Origin: Brevibacillus sp. SYP-B805
GTDB taxonomy: Bacteria > Bacillota > Bacilli > Brevibacillales > Brevibacillaceae
Assembly: GCF_011059135.1 (NCBI RefSeq)
Contig: NZ_JAALGD010000007.1
Coordinates: forward strand, 87,725 to 151,724
Reading direction: 5' to 3'
Length of the DNA: 64,000 nt
Shown: piece after piece, positions 25,202-34,364 of the stretch
Layout of the letters: the number at the start of each line of letters is the position of its first letter
Position numbering within the stretch: position 1 is the stretch's first letter
Made by a program: the position numbers and the translations under genes
The notes under the pieces: generated by a model
Told to the model about the DNA's origin: nothing
Database searches by the model: none
What the model saw: the letters and a program-made list of their open reading frames with translations, nothing else

Positions 25202-25627
25202 ATGACCGAACCGGTCGATCGTTTGAAGCCGTTGAAAGTATTCTTTGAAGAGGGCTTGCCGGGTTTCCATGAATATCATTTCTTTCAATTGCAGCAGCCG
25301 GAACCGGGAAGCCCTTATTTTGTGTTGACTTCTTTGGACAATCCGTCCATTGAACTGGGCGCGATAGACCCTTTCCATTTTTTTCCCTCTTACGAATTCA
25401 CCTTGAGCGAGTACGATAAGGACAGAATGCGCATCGGGGAAGAATCCAGCATCATCATCGTCAATATCGTTACCCTGCACCCGGACGGTTTGGTGACGGT
25501 CAACTTAAAAGCGCCGGTGGTCATCAACCTGGAAAACCGGATGGCCAAGCAGATCATCCTCAATGAAGAGAAGTATCCAATCCGCCAGCCGCTTTTCACG
25601 GTTCAGTCCAAAGTGGCTCAAGAGTAG
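25202..25627 (+). CDS. fliW: Flagellar assembly factor FliW
   Basis: 141 residues. Start ATG 25202 follows GAGGAGGA; earlier in-frame ATGs lie within the previous gene. FliW binds either flagellin or CsrA; when flagellin is secreted, FliW is freed to sequester CsrA and relieve repression of hag. Family motifs: [46 protein letters not shown]. Directly upstream of csrA with 8 bp between. Confidence 0.95.
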   Translation: MTEPVDRLKPLKVFFEEGLPGFHEYHFFQLQQPEPGSPYFVLTSLDNPSIELGAIDPFHFFPSYEFTLSEYDKDRMRIGEESSIIIVNIVTLHPDGLVTVNLKAPVVINLENRMAKQIILNEEKYPIRQPLFTVQSKVAQE

Positions 25628-25635
25628 GTGAAGCC

Positions 25636-25884
25636 ATGCTCGTATTATCCCGAAAAAAGAACGAGTCGATCATGATCGGTGACCAGATCGAAATCAAGAT
25701 CGTCGCCATCGAAGGAGAATTGGTCCGCCTTGGCATCGATGCTCCCCGCTCCGTCCAGGTGCACCGCAAAGAGGTGTATGAACAGATCAAGGAAGAAAAC
25801 CAAAGGGCTACCCAGCGGAAGATGGACTGGGCAGCGGTCAAACAGTGGATACCGGTAGAGAAGCAACAATCTGATGAGAGATAA
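25636..25884 (+). CDS. csrA: Carbon storage regulator CsrA
   Basis: 82 residues; RNA-binding dimer that blocks hag translation in Bacilli. Begins [23 protein letters not shown] with the conserved IGDxIxI and the RNA-contact region [21 protein letters not shown]. Paired with fliW. A matching binding hairpin is visible before hag. Confidence 0.96.
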   Translation: MLVLSRKKNESIMIGDQIEIKIVAIEGELVRLGIDAPRSVQVHRKEVYEQIKEENQRATQRKMDWAAVKQWIPVEKQQSDER

Positions 25885-25902
25885 TCATCAGATTTTCTTT
25901 TT
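25868..25902 (+). terminator. Terminator overlapping the 3' end of csrA
   Basis: AATCTGATGA/TCATCAGATT stem, then TTCTTTTT. Confidence 0.75.
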
Positions 25903-25921
25903 CGAAAAAGGAAAAAAACGC

Positions 25922-25949
25922 TAAACAAGTCGAAAAAACAGACCGATAT
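25922..25949 (+). promoter_or_regulatory. Sigma-D promoter of hag
   Basis: TAAA at 25922-25925, 16-bp spacer, ACCGATAT at 25942-25949; close to TAAA-N15-GCCGATAT. Confidence 0.85.
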
Positions 25950-26008
25950 ATGTAATGTAAGGGGCAACCCAAGCGCGCGATTGGGCGACTCCCGAATAAC
26001 AAATTAAA

Positions 26009-26045
26009 CTGTCACACGGACGTGACAGGAACACTCAAGGAGGAA
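26009..26045 (+). promoter_or_regulatory. CsrA-binding hairpin and overlapping Shine-Dalgarno site of hag
   Basis: A perfect 7-bp stem CTGTCAC/GTGACAG (26009-26028) presents ACGGAC in a 6-nt loop, the GGA-in-loop form preferred by CsrA. A second GGA site is the ribosome-binding sequence AAGGAGGA just downstream. Binding to both would block translation, as described for B. subtilis hag. Confidence 0.75.
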
Positions 26046-26051
26046 TAGGAA

Positions 26052-26873
26052 ATGATTATCAACCACAACGTAACCGCATTGAACACCTACAACAAGCTGA
26101 CCATCAACAACAGCAACGTATCCAAGTCCATGGAGAAACTCTCCTCCGGTCTGCGCATCAACCGTGCTGGCGATGACGCGGCTGGTCTGGCGATCTCCGA
26201 AAAAATGCGTGCTCAAATCCGGGGGTTGGACCAAGCATCCCGCAACGCGCAGGACGGTATCTCCCTGATCCAAACGGCTGAGGGTGCGCTGCAAGAAACC
26301 CACGCCATTCTGCAGCGTATGCGCGAACTGGCTGTTCAAGCGGCCAACGGTACCTACACGACTACTGACCGTGCGAAACTGGGTGCGGAAGTCGTTCAAC
26401 TGCAAAAAGAAATCAATCGTATCGCTTCTCAAACCGAGTTCAACACCAAAAAACTGCTGAATAGTGGCATCTCCGTTACTTTCCAAGTGGGTGCTAACTC
26501 TGGTCAAACCATCGGTCTTTCTCTCAATGCAATGCATTTGACGGGTTTGGGATTGCAATCTGGTTCACTGGGTTCTGTTTTCAGTACCGTAACGGGATTT
26601 GCTTCCATCATTGCAGATATTAATAGCGCCATAAACACCGTTTCCAATGAGCGTGCGAAGTTCGGTGCATACCAAAACCGTCTGGAGCACACCATCAACA
26701 ACCTGAACACCTCTTCCGAGAACCTGACTGCTGCTGAATCCCGTATCCGTGACGTAGATATGGCGAAAGAAATGATGAAGTTCACGAAGGACAACATCCT
26801 TGCCCAAGCCGCTCAAGCAATGCTGGCTCAAGCCAACCAACAACCGCAAGGCGTATTGCAATTGCTCCGTTAA
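26052..26873 (+). CDS. hag: Flagellin
   Basis: 273 residues, the filament subunit. N-terminal D0/D1 [16 protein letters not shown] ... [23 protein letters not shown] and C-terminal D1/D0 [43 protein letters not shown] are fully conserved. The central region is short (about residues 140-200), so the exposed D2/D3 is minimal; it contains several Ser/Thr residues that could carry the nonulosonic acid glycan implied by the neighbouring genes. Driven by a sigma-D promoter and controlled by CsrA; ends at a strong terminator. Confidence 0.97.
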   Translation: MIINHNVTALNTYNKLTINNSNVSKSMEKLSSGLRINRAGDDAAGLAISEKMRAQIRGLDQASRNAQDGISLIQTAEGALQETHAILQRMRELAVQAANGTYTTTDRAKLGAEVVQLQKEINRIASQTEFNTKKLLNSGISVTFQVGANSGQTIGLSLNAMHLTGLGLQSGSLGSVFSTVTGFASIIADINSAINTVSNERAKFGAYQNRLEHTINNLNTSSENLTAAESRIRDVDMAKEMMKFTKDNILAQAAQAMLAQANQQPQGVLQLLR

Positions 26874-26890
26874 TCGTATGCAGTATACAC

Positions 26891-26924
26891 AAAAAGCCAA
26901 CCTTTTTTGGTTGGCTTTTTTAAA
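26891..26924 (+). terminator. hag terminator
   Basis: Perfect 12-bp stem AAAAAGCCAACC/GGTTGGCTTTTT. Confidence 0.9.
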
Positions 26925-26953
26925 GCATAAACAATAAATGGTGAGGAGATGTG

Positions 26954-27250
26954 GTGGGCGAAATGTCGGAAGTAATCCATGATTTGTTACAAAAAGACGT
27001 GGATGCCGTTTGCTACGCCTTTTATCGCTATGAGATTCAAAAGGGGCTGAAATCCCTGGATTCGTTTGTAGCCCAATTAGGAGCTTTTTTAGATCGGAAC
27101 ATGCTGAAAGAAGAGATTTTGCAGGAGATCAACCAGTTACTGCAAATGATTATGCACGCAGTGGAAAAAAAGGATTTTCTCATCGCCGCTGATCTGCTGA
27201 AGTATGAATTGCTTGACAGAATCAATCGTAGTTTCCAATTTGGAGTATAA
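26954..27250 (+). CDS. Small helical protein paired with Maf glycosyltransferase 1
   Basis: 98 residues, all-helical, acidic, no signal peptide. Start is uncertain: GTG at 26951 or 26954 or ATG at 26963; 26954 has the best spacing to GAGGAG. The C-terminal segment MIMHAVEKKDFLIAADLLKYELLDRIN shares the pattern xxALExxDxxLxxDLLxYExxxxLxxF with the gene at 29260, which also directly precedes a Maf protein. I do not recognise a named family. Pairing suggests a chaperone or adaptor presenting flagellin to the glycosyltransferase; this is inference. Confidence 0.65.
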   Translation: MGEMSEVIHDLLQKDVDAVCYAFYRYEIQKGLKSLDSFVAQLGAFLDRNMLKEEILQEINQLLQMIMHAVEKKDFLIAADLLKYELLDRINRSFQFGV

Positions 27251-27265
27251 AAGGAGATCTCGAAG

Positions 27266-29263
27266 ATGTTTTTTCAAAGCAACAAGCAATATTTTACGGA
27301 ATACAATCAGTGGCTTATTGAACAGATGGAAGAGATCCGTACCGATGATATCGAGACCGTTCGTATTGGAGAAGACATTGTATTCAAACTGAAAAGCGAC
27401 GAGGGAGACGAATTTTATTCGGGGAGCATTTATGACCCGGTTTTTGAAGCGAAGCAATTTCTTGACGGCGTTAATTTTGATAACACGGCTTATGTATTGA
27501 TGGGCATAGGCTCATCCGCGATTGTTAAACAAATTTTGGAAAACAAAACCGAGGCTGCTTGGTTATTAATTATAGAAAAAGACGTAAGATTGATAAAGAG
27601 ATTTTTGGAAGAAGTGAATTTGGCTCCTTATCTGGAGGGGAAAATACAACGTATCATTATCCTTTCCGGCCTTATGGAAAATATTTCGGTTGTAATCAAC
27701 ACCTATTTAACATCCTTAATCGGTTATTACTTTCTGCAAACTGACATTTTGCGTACTTTTGCATCTTATCGATGTGATAAGGAGTTTTATGATGATATCA
27801 CGCAAACGCTTATAAACCACCTCCGTACACATATGACATCGATGGGAAATTCTTTAGAGGATACCTTGATGGGAATGACCAATGAATTGAAAAATGTTCC
27901 GATTGCGCTAAAGTCCCGTCGATTAAAGGATTTAAAAGATGTATACAAAGGAAAACCAATTATTTGTGTTTCTTCGGGACCTTCCTTGGATAAGCAACTT
28001 CCCCTATTAAAGCAGGCAAAAGGAAAAGCACTTATCATCTGTGCTGAATCTGCGTTACGTGTATTATTGAAAAATGGCATAACCCCGGATATTGTGGGTA
28101 TTCTGGAACGAGGAACAAATTCCTATGATATCAGTTTGGCTGGCATTGAAATTCCAGAAGATACAGCGTTGATGGGGTTGACGTTGATGGATCCTCGAAT
28201 TCCTAGAGCCTGGAACCAATATGTGGTTCCTATCTTCAAAGAAAATATAGCCCATAGCAGACTGCTGAACAAATCGCTTGGTGACATGGGGGGCTTGTAC
28301 AACGGGAATTCAGTTGCCCATCTTAACTATGCTCTCGCAAATTATTTGGGGGGATCTCCCATTGTCTTTATTGGACAGGATCTGGCTTATTCGGAAGAAG
28401 GGAGAACACACAGTAAAGATAGTTTTTATCTTGATCAATCTGATTTACATATATCGGAACAACAAAGAAACCAAATTCGTGCCAGCTTACAAGAGGACAA
28501 TTCCTTCTTTAACAAAACGGTTTATCTGGATGGATACTACGGTGGAAAGGTAAAGTCTAAGGAACTGTGGCGTCAATTCCTTTATTGGATGGAGCACCTC
28601 ATTTCCGTACTACCGAACCGACTTGTGATTAATTCGACCGAAGGAGGAGCCGATATCAAAGGGACGGTCAAAATGCCGTTTCTGGAGGTGCTGGAAACCT
28701 ATTGTAAGGAACCAATTCCTTCTATACCGGAATTGTTTGCCGAGCTGCCCCCCATCCCTTCTGATGAGGAAATTACGAGAAGTGTAAAAGGGATGATCGA
28801 TACGCTCAATCAGGAATTGGGTGAAATGGAGCGGGTTGCCCTATTCGCAGAAGAAATTCTTGAGTCGGGGCGCAAACTGCAAGAAGAATTAGCTGCCGAA
28901 CAGTTTGAGTTTGTAGAGATGAAGGCAAGCCGCATATTCCGCAATGTCGAAAGTTTATTGATTCAAGTGCTGAAAAATCCGCTGCTAACCTTCTTTTACC
29001 GGCCGCTGTTGTCGAACTATCATGTAAAGATGAATCCGATATCGAGGGTATCGTCGATAGACCGTTTAAAGCAAATCCTGACCCACCAGTGTTATTTGCT
29101 GCAGCGCATGATACAAGGAAAAGTCGATGTGATGAACGTATATAAAAACGGGGTACGCGAAGCTGTAACCGAACTCGGACTTGATCCGGATGAGTTCTGT
29201 CTCGATCCGCAGCCCAGCTGGGAACTGCCGGAGTGGGATGAATATGAGGAGGCACATGCATGA
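27266..29263 (+). CDS. Motility accessory factor (Maf/DUF115) flagellin glycosyltransferase 1
   Basis: 665 residues. Maf proteins transfer pseudaminic or legionaminic acid to Ser/Thr of flagellin before export. Landmarks: the DUF115 core with ICVSSGPSLDKQLPLL (~233-248), KALIICAESALRVLLKNGITPDIV, and the GNSVAHLNYALANYLGGSPIVFIGQDLAY block (~345-375). The N-terminal ~190 residues and a helical C-terminal ~180 residues flank it. AAGGAGA precedes ATG 27266. Base composition is richer in A/T than in the flagellar genes upstream. Overlaps the next gene by 4 bp (ATGA). Confidence 0.87.
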   Translation: MFFQSNKQYFTEYNQWLIEQMEEIRTDDIETVRIGEDIVFKLKSDEGDEFYSGSIYDPVFEAKQFLDGVNFDNTAYVLMGIGSSAIVKQILENKTEAAWLLIIEKDVRLIKRFLEEVNLAPYLEGKIQRIIILSGLMENISVVINTYLTSLIGYYFLQTDILRTFASYRCDKEFYDDITQTLINHLRTHMTSMGNSLEDTLMGMTNELKNVPIALKSRRLKDLKDVYKGKPIICVSSGPSLDKQLPLLKQAKGKALIICAESALRVLLKNGITPDIVGILERGTNSYDISLAGIEIPEDTALMGLTLMDPRIPRAWNQYVVPIFKENIAHSRLLNKSLGDMGGLYNGNSVAHLNYALANYLGGSPIVFIGQDLAYSEEGRTHSKDSFYLDQSDLHISEQQRNQIRASLQEDNSFFNKTVYLDGYYGGKVKSKELWRQFLYWMEHLISVLPNRLVINSTEGGADIKGTVKMPFLEVLETYCKEPIPSIPELFAELPPIPSDEEITRSVKGMIDTLNQELGEMERVALFAEEILESGRKLQEELAAEQFEFVEMKASRIFRNVESLLIQVLKNPLLTFFYRPLLSNYHVKMNPISRVSSIDRLKQILTHQCYLLQRMIQGKVDVMNVYKNGVREAVTELGLDPDEFCLDPQPSWELPEWDEYEEAHA

Positions 29264-29616
29264 ATAACGAATTGATTCAAGAAACGTTGGAGAGCATGAG
29301 GGACTATGTGCCCAAATTGGTTGGAGCTTCAGAAAAGATTGCCCTCGACATCCAGTCCCAACAAGGCGGTTGGTTGGACACGATGCTGGCCTATTTGGAA
29401 GGGCTGGGCTGGTTGACATTGGCCGTCAGCGGCATTCAGCGTTTGGATCAGGCACTATTGAAGAACCTGAATATTGAAGCGTTGGCACCGCTTCTTGAAC
29501 AAGTGAAAGAAGCGCTGGAACAAACGGATTATGTTTTGCTGTGCGATCTTCTCCAATATGAGATGAAGCCCCTGCTGGAATCATTTGAGGAGGAGCTGCG
29601 GAGGGTCAACCATTGA
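29260..29616 (+). CDS. Small helical protein paired with Maf glycosyltransferase 2
   Basis: 118 residues, ATG overlapping the previous stop (ATGA) with GAGGAGG upstream. Helical; residues ~75-112 (LLEQVKEALEQTDYVLLCDLLQYEMKPLLESF) match the C-terminal half of the 26954 product. Its stop overlaps the TTG start of the next Maf gene, so three genes are translationally coupled. Unknown family; the repeated pairing argues for a functional complex with Maf. Confidence 0.65.
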   Translation: MNNELIQETLESMRDYVPKLVGASEKIALDIQSQQGGWLDTMLAYLEGLGWLTLAVSGIQRLDQALLKNLNIEALAPLLEQVKEALEQTDYVLLCDLLQYEMKPLLESFEEELRRVNH

Positions 29617-30992
29617 ACTTGAAAGGGCATCTCATCCAGCGGCGGGGCTCCACATTCCCTGCCCCATCCCTGAAACTGGAAACGGCGAAAAATGGTGCAT
29701 GGACCGCAGTGGGGCGTGAAGCCCATACCCATCCGTTTTATCTTCACAGCCGTTATGACCCGGTTACAGAGGCCGAACGTTTCATTGAGGGACAGCTTCG
29801 TTATATTGAAGAAGAACTTCCTGAAAAAGTGGTGATGTATGGGGCGGGATGCGGCCATCACATCAAAGCCTTGTTGAAGCATCCTGCTGCAGCGAACCTT
29901 CCGATCGAGGTTTGGGAAGCAAATGTTAACGGCTTCCTGGCCTTGGAGGAAGCGGGTGTCTATCAGCATATTTTCGAAGACCCACGTGTTACTTTTGTGA
30001 TTGCCGATGATGTGCAGATCTACACAAGCCGGATGGAGGACTGGGGAAGCAGTGCTGTCCATTTCATCGTTCATGAGCCTTCCCTGCGGGCGATGCCTCC
30101 TTCCTTGGACCCGCTGAAACAGGTGCTGCAGGATTATCAAATCAAGAAAAACAGTGCAGTGGCTTTTCGCCATCTGTTGGATGCCAATTTTGCAGAAAAC
30201 ATGAAGTTTGCATGGCCGGGAATTGTACCTTTTCTTACACTCCCTTCTGTGCCCGTTCTTCTTATCAGCGCAGGTCCGTCCTTGCAATTTTCATTTGAAC
30301 ATTTGCATGTTGCGAAAGAGCATTGTTTGCTGGGTGCGGTAGGTTCGGCTGCGGCACCTTTGCACAGCAGGGGGATAACACCCGATTTTGTCGTGATGAT
30401 TGATCCTCAGCCCAATATGCTTCGTCAATTGGAGGGCTGGCACGCAAAGGATATTCCGTTATTTTTCTTAAGCACGTTATTCTCCGATGTCGTTAAGGCG
30501 TATAGCGGCCCCAAATACATCCTTTTCCAGGAGGGGTATACCCCTGCTGAAGAAGAAGCTGCGAGGAGGGGGGAACCTCTTGTCAAAACAGGAGGGTCTG
30601 TGTCGACGACGTTGTTCTCACTCGCACGACTGTTTGGCCTCCAACCGATCTGTCTGGTTGGACAAGATTTGGCCTACACCCACAATGCAACCCATGTGGA
30701 GGGGTCCAACCAGCGGGTGGATTGGAGTCAGGAAGCAAAGGGAGAAACCGTGTTGTCTTTCGATCAAAAAGGAACCGTTGTCACATCCCGCAATTTGCTC
30801 TTGTATAAAAAATGGTTTGAGAAAGAAGCACGAAGCAGCGAGGATGTTTTCTATAATGCCACAGAGGGTGGCGCCTATATTGAAGGCTTTTCCCATGTCC
30901 GCCTGAAAGAGTTTATTGACATGGTCCGGACAATTGATGTATCGGAGGCGCGTGAACAGTTTCGCCAAATTGTACGATCCACCACCAGCTAG
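29613..30992 (+). CDS. Maf/DUF115 flagellin glycosyltransferase 2 (shorter)
   Basis: 459 residues, TTG start with GGAGGG 7 bp upstream. DUF115 core: VLLISAGPSLQFSFEHL, HCLLGAVGSAAAPLHSRGITPDFVVMIDPQP and GGSVSTTLFSLARLFGLQPICLVGQDLAYTHNATHVEGS. Lacks the long C-terminal helical extension of the 665-residue paralogue. Two Maf genes behind one flagellin gene could act on different sites, different sugars or in sequence; sequence does not decide. Confidence 0.83.
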   Translation: MNLKGHLIQRRGSTFPAPSLKLETAKNGAWTAVGREAHTHPFYLHSRYDPVTEAERFIEGQLRYIEEELPEKVVMYGAGCGHHIKALLKHPAAANLPIEVWEANVNGFLALEEAGVYQHIFEDPRVTFVIADDVQIYTSRMEDWGSSAVHFIVHEPSLRAMPPSLDPLKQVLQDYQIKKNSAVAFRHLLDANFAENMKFAWPGIVPFLTLPSVPVLLISAGPSLQFSFEHLHVAKEHCLLGAVGSAAAPLHSRGITPDFVVMIDPQPNMLRQLEGWHAKDIPLFFLSTLFSDVVKAYSGPKYILFQEGYTPAEEEAARRGEPLVKTGGSVSTTLFSLARLFGLQPICLVGQDLAYTHNATHVEGSNQRVDWSQEAKGETVLSFDQKGTVVTSRNLLLYKKWFEKEARSSEDVFYNATEGGAYIEGFSHVRLKEFIDMVRTIDVSEAREQFRQIVRSTTS

Positions 30993-31004
30993 GAGTTGTT
31001 TCAG

Positions 31005-32018
31005 ATGAACTACGAAGGCAAAAAGATCCTGATCATCGGTGGGACAGGCACGTTGGGCCAACATTTGACGCGGTACCTGTTGCGGGATAATCCCCGTGTC
31101 ATTCGTATCCTCAGCCGGGATGAGTATAAACAATATGAGATGCAGCAGACATTTGCAGAATATGATCAGCAATTGCGCTTTTTGGTGGGCGATGTAAGAG
31201 ATGGCCAACGCTTGAACCGTGCGATGGAAGATATCGACTATGTCTTTCATCTGGCAGCCATGAAGCATGTGCCGTTTTGTGAATATAATCCGTTTGAAGC
31301 CGTCCAGACCAATATCATAGGTACCCAAAACATGATCCAGGCCGCGATTCAAAACGGGGTAAAAAAGGTGTTGTTCACCTCGACGGATAAGGCGATTGCG
31401 CCGACAAATACATATGGGGCCTCGAAGCTGATGGCAGAGCGTCTCATCTCTGCCGCCCAATACCAAAAGGGTCCGAAACAGACTGTGTTCTCATCCGTGC
31501 GATTCGGCAACGTCATGGGTTCGCGGGGCTCGGTTATCCCGCTTTTCTGCAAACAGATCCAGGAGAAACGCATGGTTACGGTTACTGATCTAAACATGAC
31601 TCGCTACATGATGACGATGACTCAGGCTGTGACATTAATGCTCAAGGCAAATGAGCTTTCACAGGGAGGGGAAGTGTTCGTCCTGAAGATGCCGACAATC
31701 TTGCTGAGTGATCTCGTGGATGTGGTCATTGAGGAAGTATGCCAGAAGTACGGTATACGGGATGAGATTCAAATCAAGGAAATCGGCCTGCGTCCCGGTG
31801 AAAAACGATACGAAGAACTAATGACAGAGGAAGAAAAACTGATCGCTTGGGAGCTTCCGGAAATGTTTATCATCCCCAGCGTCTTTACTGATAAGGAAGA
31901 ACCGGCACTTTATCCCGATGCGGTCAAAATGGTGAACAGGGAAGTAAATTCTCATTCGGAAAAACCTATCGATCGGGAAACTTTGAGAAGATGGATTATG
32001 GAGGAACGTTTAATTTAA
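31005..32018 (+). CDS. pseB: UDP-GlcNAc 4,6-dehydratase, PseB/CapD-like
   Basis: 337 residues; first step of pseudaminic acid synthesis, inverting 4,6-dehydration of UDP-N-acetylglucosamine. Rossmann GGTGTLGQ, NAD-side SRDEYKQYEM and VGDVRD, catalytic STDKA followed by TNTYGASK (Tyr and Lys), RFGNVMGSRGSVIPLF and TRYMMTM. ATG 31005 has TAGGAG 9 bp upstream; a TTG at 30996 is in frame. The CapD-like group also includes capsule enzymes, so the inverting specificity is inferred from the presence of pseC, pseH, pseG and pseI nearby. Confidence 0.8.
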   Translation: MNYEGKKILIIGGTGTLGQHLTRYLLRDNPRVIRILSRDEYKQYEMQQTFAEYDQQLRFLVGDVRDGQRLNRAMEDIDYVFHLAAMKHVPFCEYNPFEAVQTNIIGTQNMIQAAIQNGVKKVLFTSTDKAIAPTNTYGASKLMAERLISAAQYQKGPKQTVFSSVRFGNVMGSRGSVIPLFCKQIQEKRMVTVTDLNMTRYMMTMTQAVTLMLKANELSQGGEVFVLKMPTILLSDLVDVVIEEVCQKYGIRDEIQIKEIGLRPGEKRYEELMTEEEKLIAWELPEMFIIPSVFTDKEEPALYPDAVKMVNREVNSHSEKPIDRETLRRWIMEERLI

Positions 32019-32034
32019 AAAGGGGAAGAAACCG

Positions 32035-32760
32035 ATGCGCAATGTGGTGATCATTCAGGCTCGTATGGGCTCGACACGCCTTCCGGGTAAAGTGATGAAG
32101 ATGCTTGCAGGCAAGACGGTACTGGAACATGTGGTCCAACGTACGTCGGCGATCCCGGGAATTGACGAAGTGGTGGTAGCAACGACTGTTCAGCCGGCTG
32201 ACGATGTGATCGTGGAGGAGTCCCGCCGTCTTCAAGTTCCCTATTATCGGGGAAGCGAAGCTGACGTGCTCTCCCGTTACTATGAAGCGGCCGTGCAGGC
32301 AAAAGCGGATGTCATCATGCGCATTACCTCCGACTGCCCGTTGCTGGATCCGGAAGTGTCAGGAATGGTATTGCAGACGCTGCATGAGCATGCAGGGACA
32401 GACTACGCAAGTAATACGCTGGTACGCAGTTATCCGAGGGGGCTGGATACGGAGGTATTCACCTTGCAGGCGCTGGAAACAGCGTATCGGGAAGCGAATG
32501 AGCCACACCAACGCGAGCACGTCACCCCCTTCCTGTATGAAAATCCGAATCGGTTTACCTGCAGGTCGGTGAGGGGGGAAGTCGACTATTCCTATTATCG
32601 GTGGACACTGGATACGGTGGAAGATTGGGAATTAATCCAGCAGATCTATCAGGCGCTGTATCAGGATCAATGGTTTAGCTGGACAGAAGGGATAGCACTC
32701 ATGCAGGCAAGACCTGATCTGCATTTAATTAACGGGCACGTGGAGCAAAAAAGTAAATGA
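32035..32760 (+). CDS. CMP-nonulosonate cytidylyltransferase, PseF/SpsF-like
   Basis: 241 residues. Nucleotidyltransferase fold with VVIIQARMGSTRLPGKVM at the N-terminus and RITSDCPLLDPEV in the middle (CMP-NeuAc/Kdo synthetase type, SpsF subgroup). Likely activates pseudaminic acid with CTP to give the CMP-sugar donor used by Maf. SpsF homologues also act in spore-coat polysaccharide synthesis, so the role rests on context. Its stop codon overlaps the sigma-D spacer of fliD. Confidence 0.75.
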   Translation: MRNVVIIQARMGSTRLPGKVMKMLAGKTVLEHVVQRTSAIPGIDEVVVATTVQPADDVIVEESRRLQVPYYRGSEADVLSRYYEAAVQAKADVIMRITSDCPLLDPEVSGMVLQTLHEHAGTDYASNTLVRSYPRGLDTEVFTLQALETAYREANEPHQREHVTPFLYENPNRFTCRSVRGEVDYSYYRWTLDTVEDWELIQQIYQALYQDQWFSWTEGIALMQARPDLHLINGHVEQKSK

Positions 32761-32781
32761 TTAGCAGAAAAATACCGATAA
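32754..32781 (+). promoter_or_regulatory. Sigma-D promoter of fliD
   Basis: TAAA at 32754-32757, 16-bp spacer, ACCGATAA at 32774-32781, 32 bp before the ATG. Same -10 variant and spacing as hag. Confidence 0.8.
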
Positions 32782-32813
32782 CGTAATAGGAAGAATCGAG
32801 AGAGGTGACGATA

Positions 32814-34352
32814 ATGCCAGTAAGGATCACCGGTTTGGGTTCGGGGTTGGACATTGATTCCCTCGTCAAGCAGCAGATGCAAATCAAGCGTATTCCCATT
32901 GATACGAAAAAACAAAAATTAACGTGGCTGACCTGGCAGCGTGATGCGTACCGTGATATGAACACGCAGGTTTCATCCTTTCTGACGGAAGCCCGCAAAC
33001 TGACGCTGGAATCGACATTCCTGGCGAAGACGGCAAGCCTTTCCACGGATGATGCCCAGAAAGTAACAGTGAAGCCAAATCCGAGTGCAGTCAACGGCAA
33101 CTTTACCCTGCAGGTGAAGCAGATCGCCAAAAACGCCATGATGGCGAGCAGCGCGGCTCTGGGGGTGGCATCCGATACCACCCAAGCGATTGCAACGGCT
33201 GATGTTACGCTTACGGTCACGGGGGAACTCGGTTCCAAGGCGATTTCCATTACAAACGGGGACAACATTAATCAGATTGTTTCCAAGATTAATGCGGAAT
33301 CCGCCAATACCGGGGTGAAAGCATCGTACGATCAACTCTCGGACAAACTGATGCTCGTCAGTACGCAGACGGGTTTGGCTGCCAAAATTCAACTTGATTC
33401 GAATGACGTTAACTTTCTGGACAAACTGAAATTGGCTGCCCCGGGAGCGACAACAACCGGTACCGTTACCGGACAGGATGCCATCGTCAATTTCAATGGC
33501 ATGGGAGATACGAGCGTACGCTCCAATACCTTTACCATGAACAACATAACCTTCACCCTGTTAAAGGATCCTGATTTGGCAGGGGATTCCGATTATACCA
33601 TCAATGCCTCCATCACCTCGGATGTGGACAGTGTGGTTAATACGATCAAGGGTGTATTTGACAAATACAATGAACTGATCGCATCCATGAACAGTAAATT
33701 GAACGAGCCTCGTTACCGGGATTATCCTCCGCTCACCGATACACAGAAACAGGATATGAAAGACAGCGATATCGAACTATGGGAACAAAAAGCAAAGTCT
33801 GGCCTGCTGCGCGGTGACACTGTGATTCAGAGCGGATTGGACAAGATGCGACGCAATCTCGCCGATATTGTGTCTGGGATCGGTGCTGGTCAATTCGATT
33901 CCTTGGCGGATATCGGCATTACAACGGCACCTTCTGACGGAACCAATTCGTATGCGTATCAGGAAAACGGGAAAATATACATCGACGAAACAAAGCTGCG
34001 AAACGCTTTGGAAACGTCCCCTGAACAAGTTGCTACATTGTTCACCAAAGATGGCGCACGTGATGCGTCCGGCCGGTTGATCACAGGGCAGGATGCCGGG
34101 ATTGGGACAAGATTGTTTGAAACGGTTAATTCCGACATTATCAAAGGTTTAACAGAGAAAACGCAGATCGTACCGACGAAAAGCTATCTCCAGCGTCAAA
34201 TCGACGATTATACGAGCCAAATCGCGCGAGAGGAATACGATTTACCCGCTTATGAGCAGCAATTGTACAGCCAATATGCCAAACTGGAACAAGCGCTTAA
34301 TCAGCTTAACTCCCAAGGAGCGTATCTCAGCTCATTTTTTCAAAAAGGGTAA
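32814..34352 (+). CDS. fliD: Flagellar filament cap FliD
   Basis: 512 residues; cap protein that promotes flagellin polymerisation at the tip. N-terminus RITGLGSGLDIDSLVKQQMQIKRIP is diagnostic; C-terminal coiled coil QRQIDDYTSQIAREEYDLPAYEQQLYSQYAKLEQALNQLNSQGAYLSSFF. Start ATG 32814 with GAGAGGTGA upstream. Confidence 0.96.
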   Translation: MPVRITGLGSGLDIDSLVKQQMQIKRIPIDTKKQKLTWLTWQRDAYRDMNTQVSSFLTEARKLTLESTFLAKTASLSTDDAQKVTVKPNPSAVNGNFTLQVKQIAKNAMMASSAALGVASDTTQAIATADVTLTVTGELGSKAISITNGDNINQIVSKINAESANTGVKASYDQLSDKLMLVSTQTGLAAKIQLDSNDVNFLDKLKLAAPGATTTGTVTGQDAIVNFNGMGDTSVRSNTFTMNNITFTLLKDPDLAGDSDYTINASITSDVDSVVNTIKGVFDKYNELIASMNSKLNEPRYRDYPPLTDTQKQDMKDSDIELWEQKAKSGLLRGDTVIQSGLDKMRRNLADIVSGIGAGQFDSLADIGITTAPSDGTNSYAYQENGKIYIDETKLRNALETSPEQVATLFTKDGARDASGRLITGQDAGIGTRLFETVNSDIIKGLTEKTQIVPTKSYLQRQIDDYTSQIAREEYDLPAYEQQLYSQYAKLEQALNQLNSQGAYLSSFFQKG

Positions 34353-34364
34353 CGGAGGTACATT

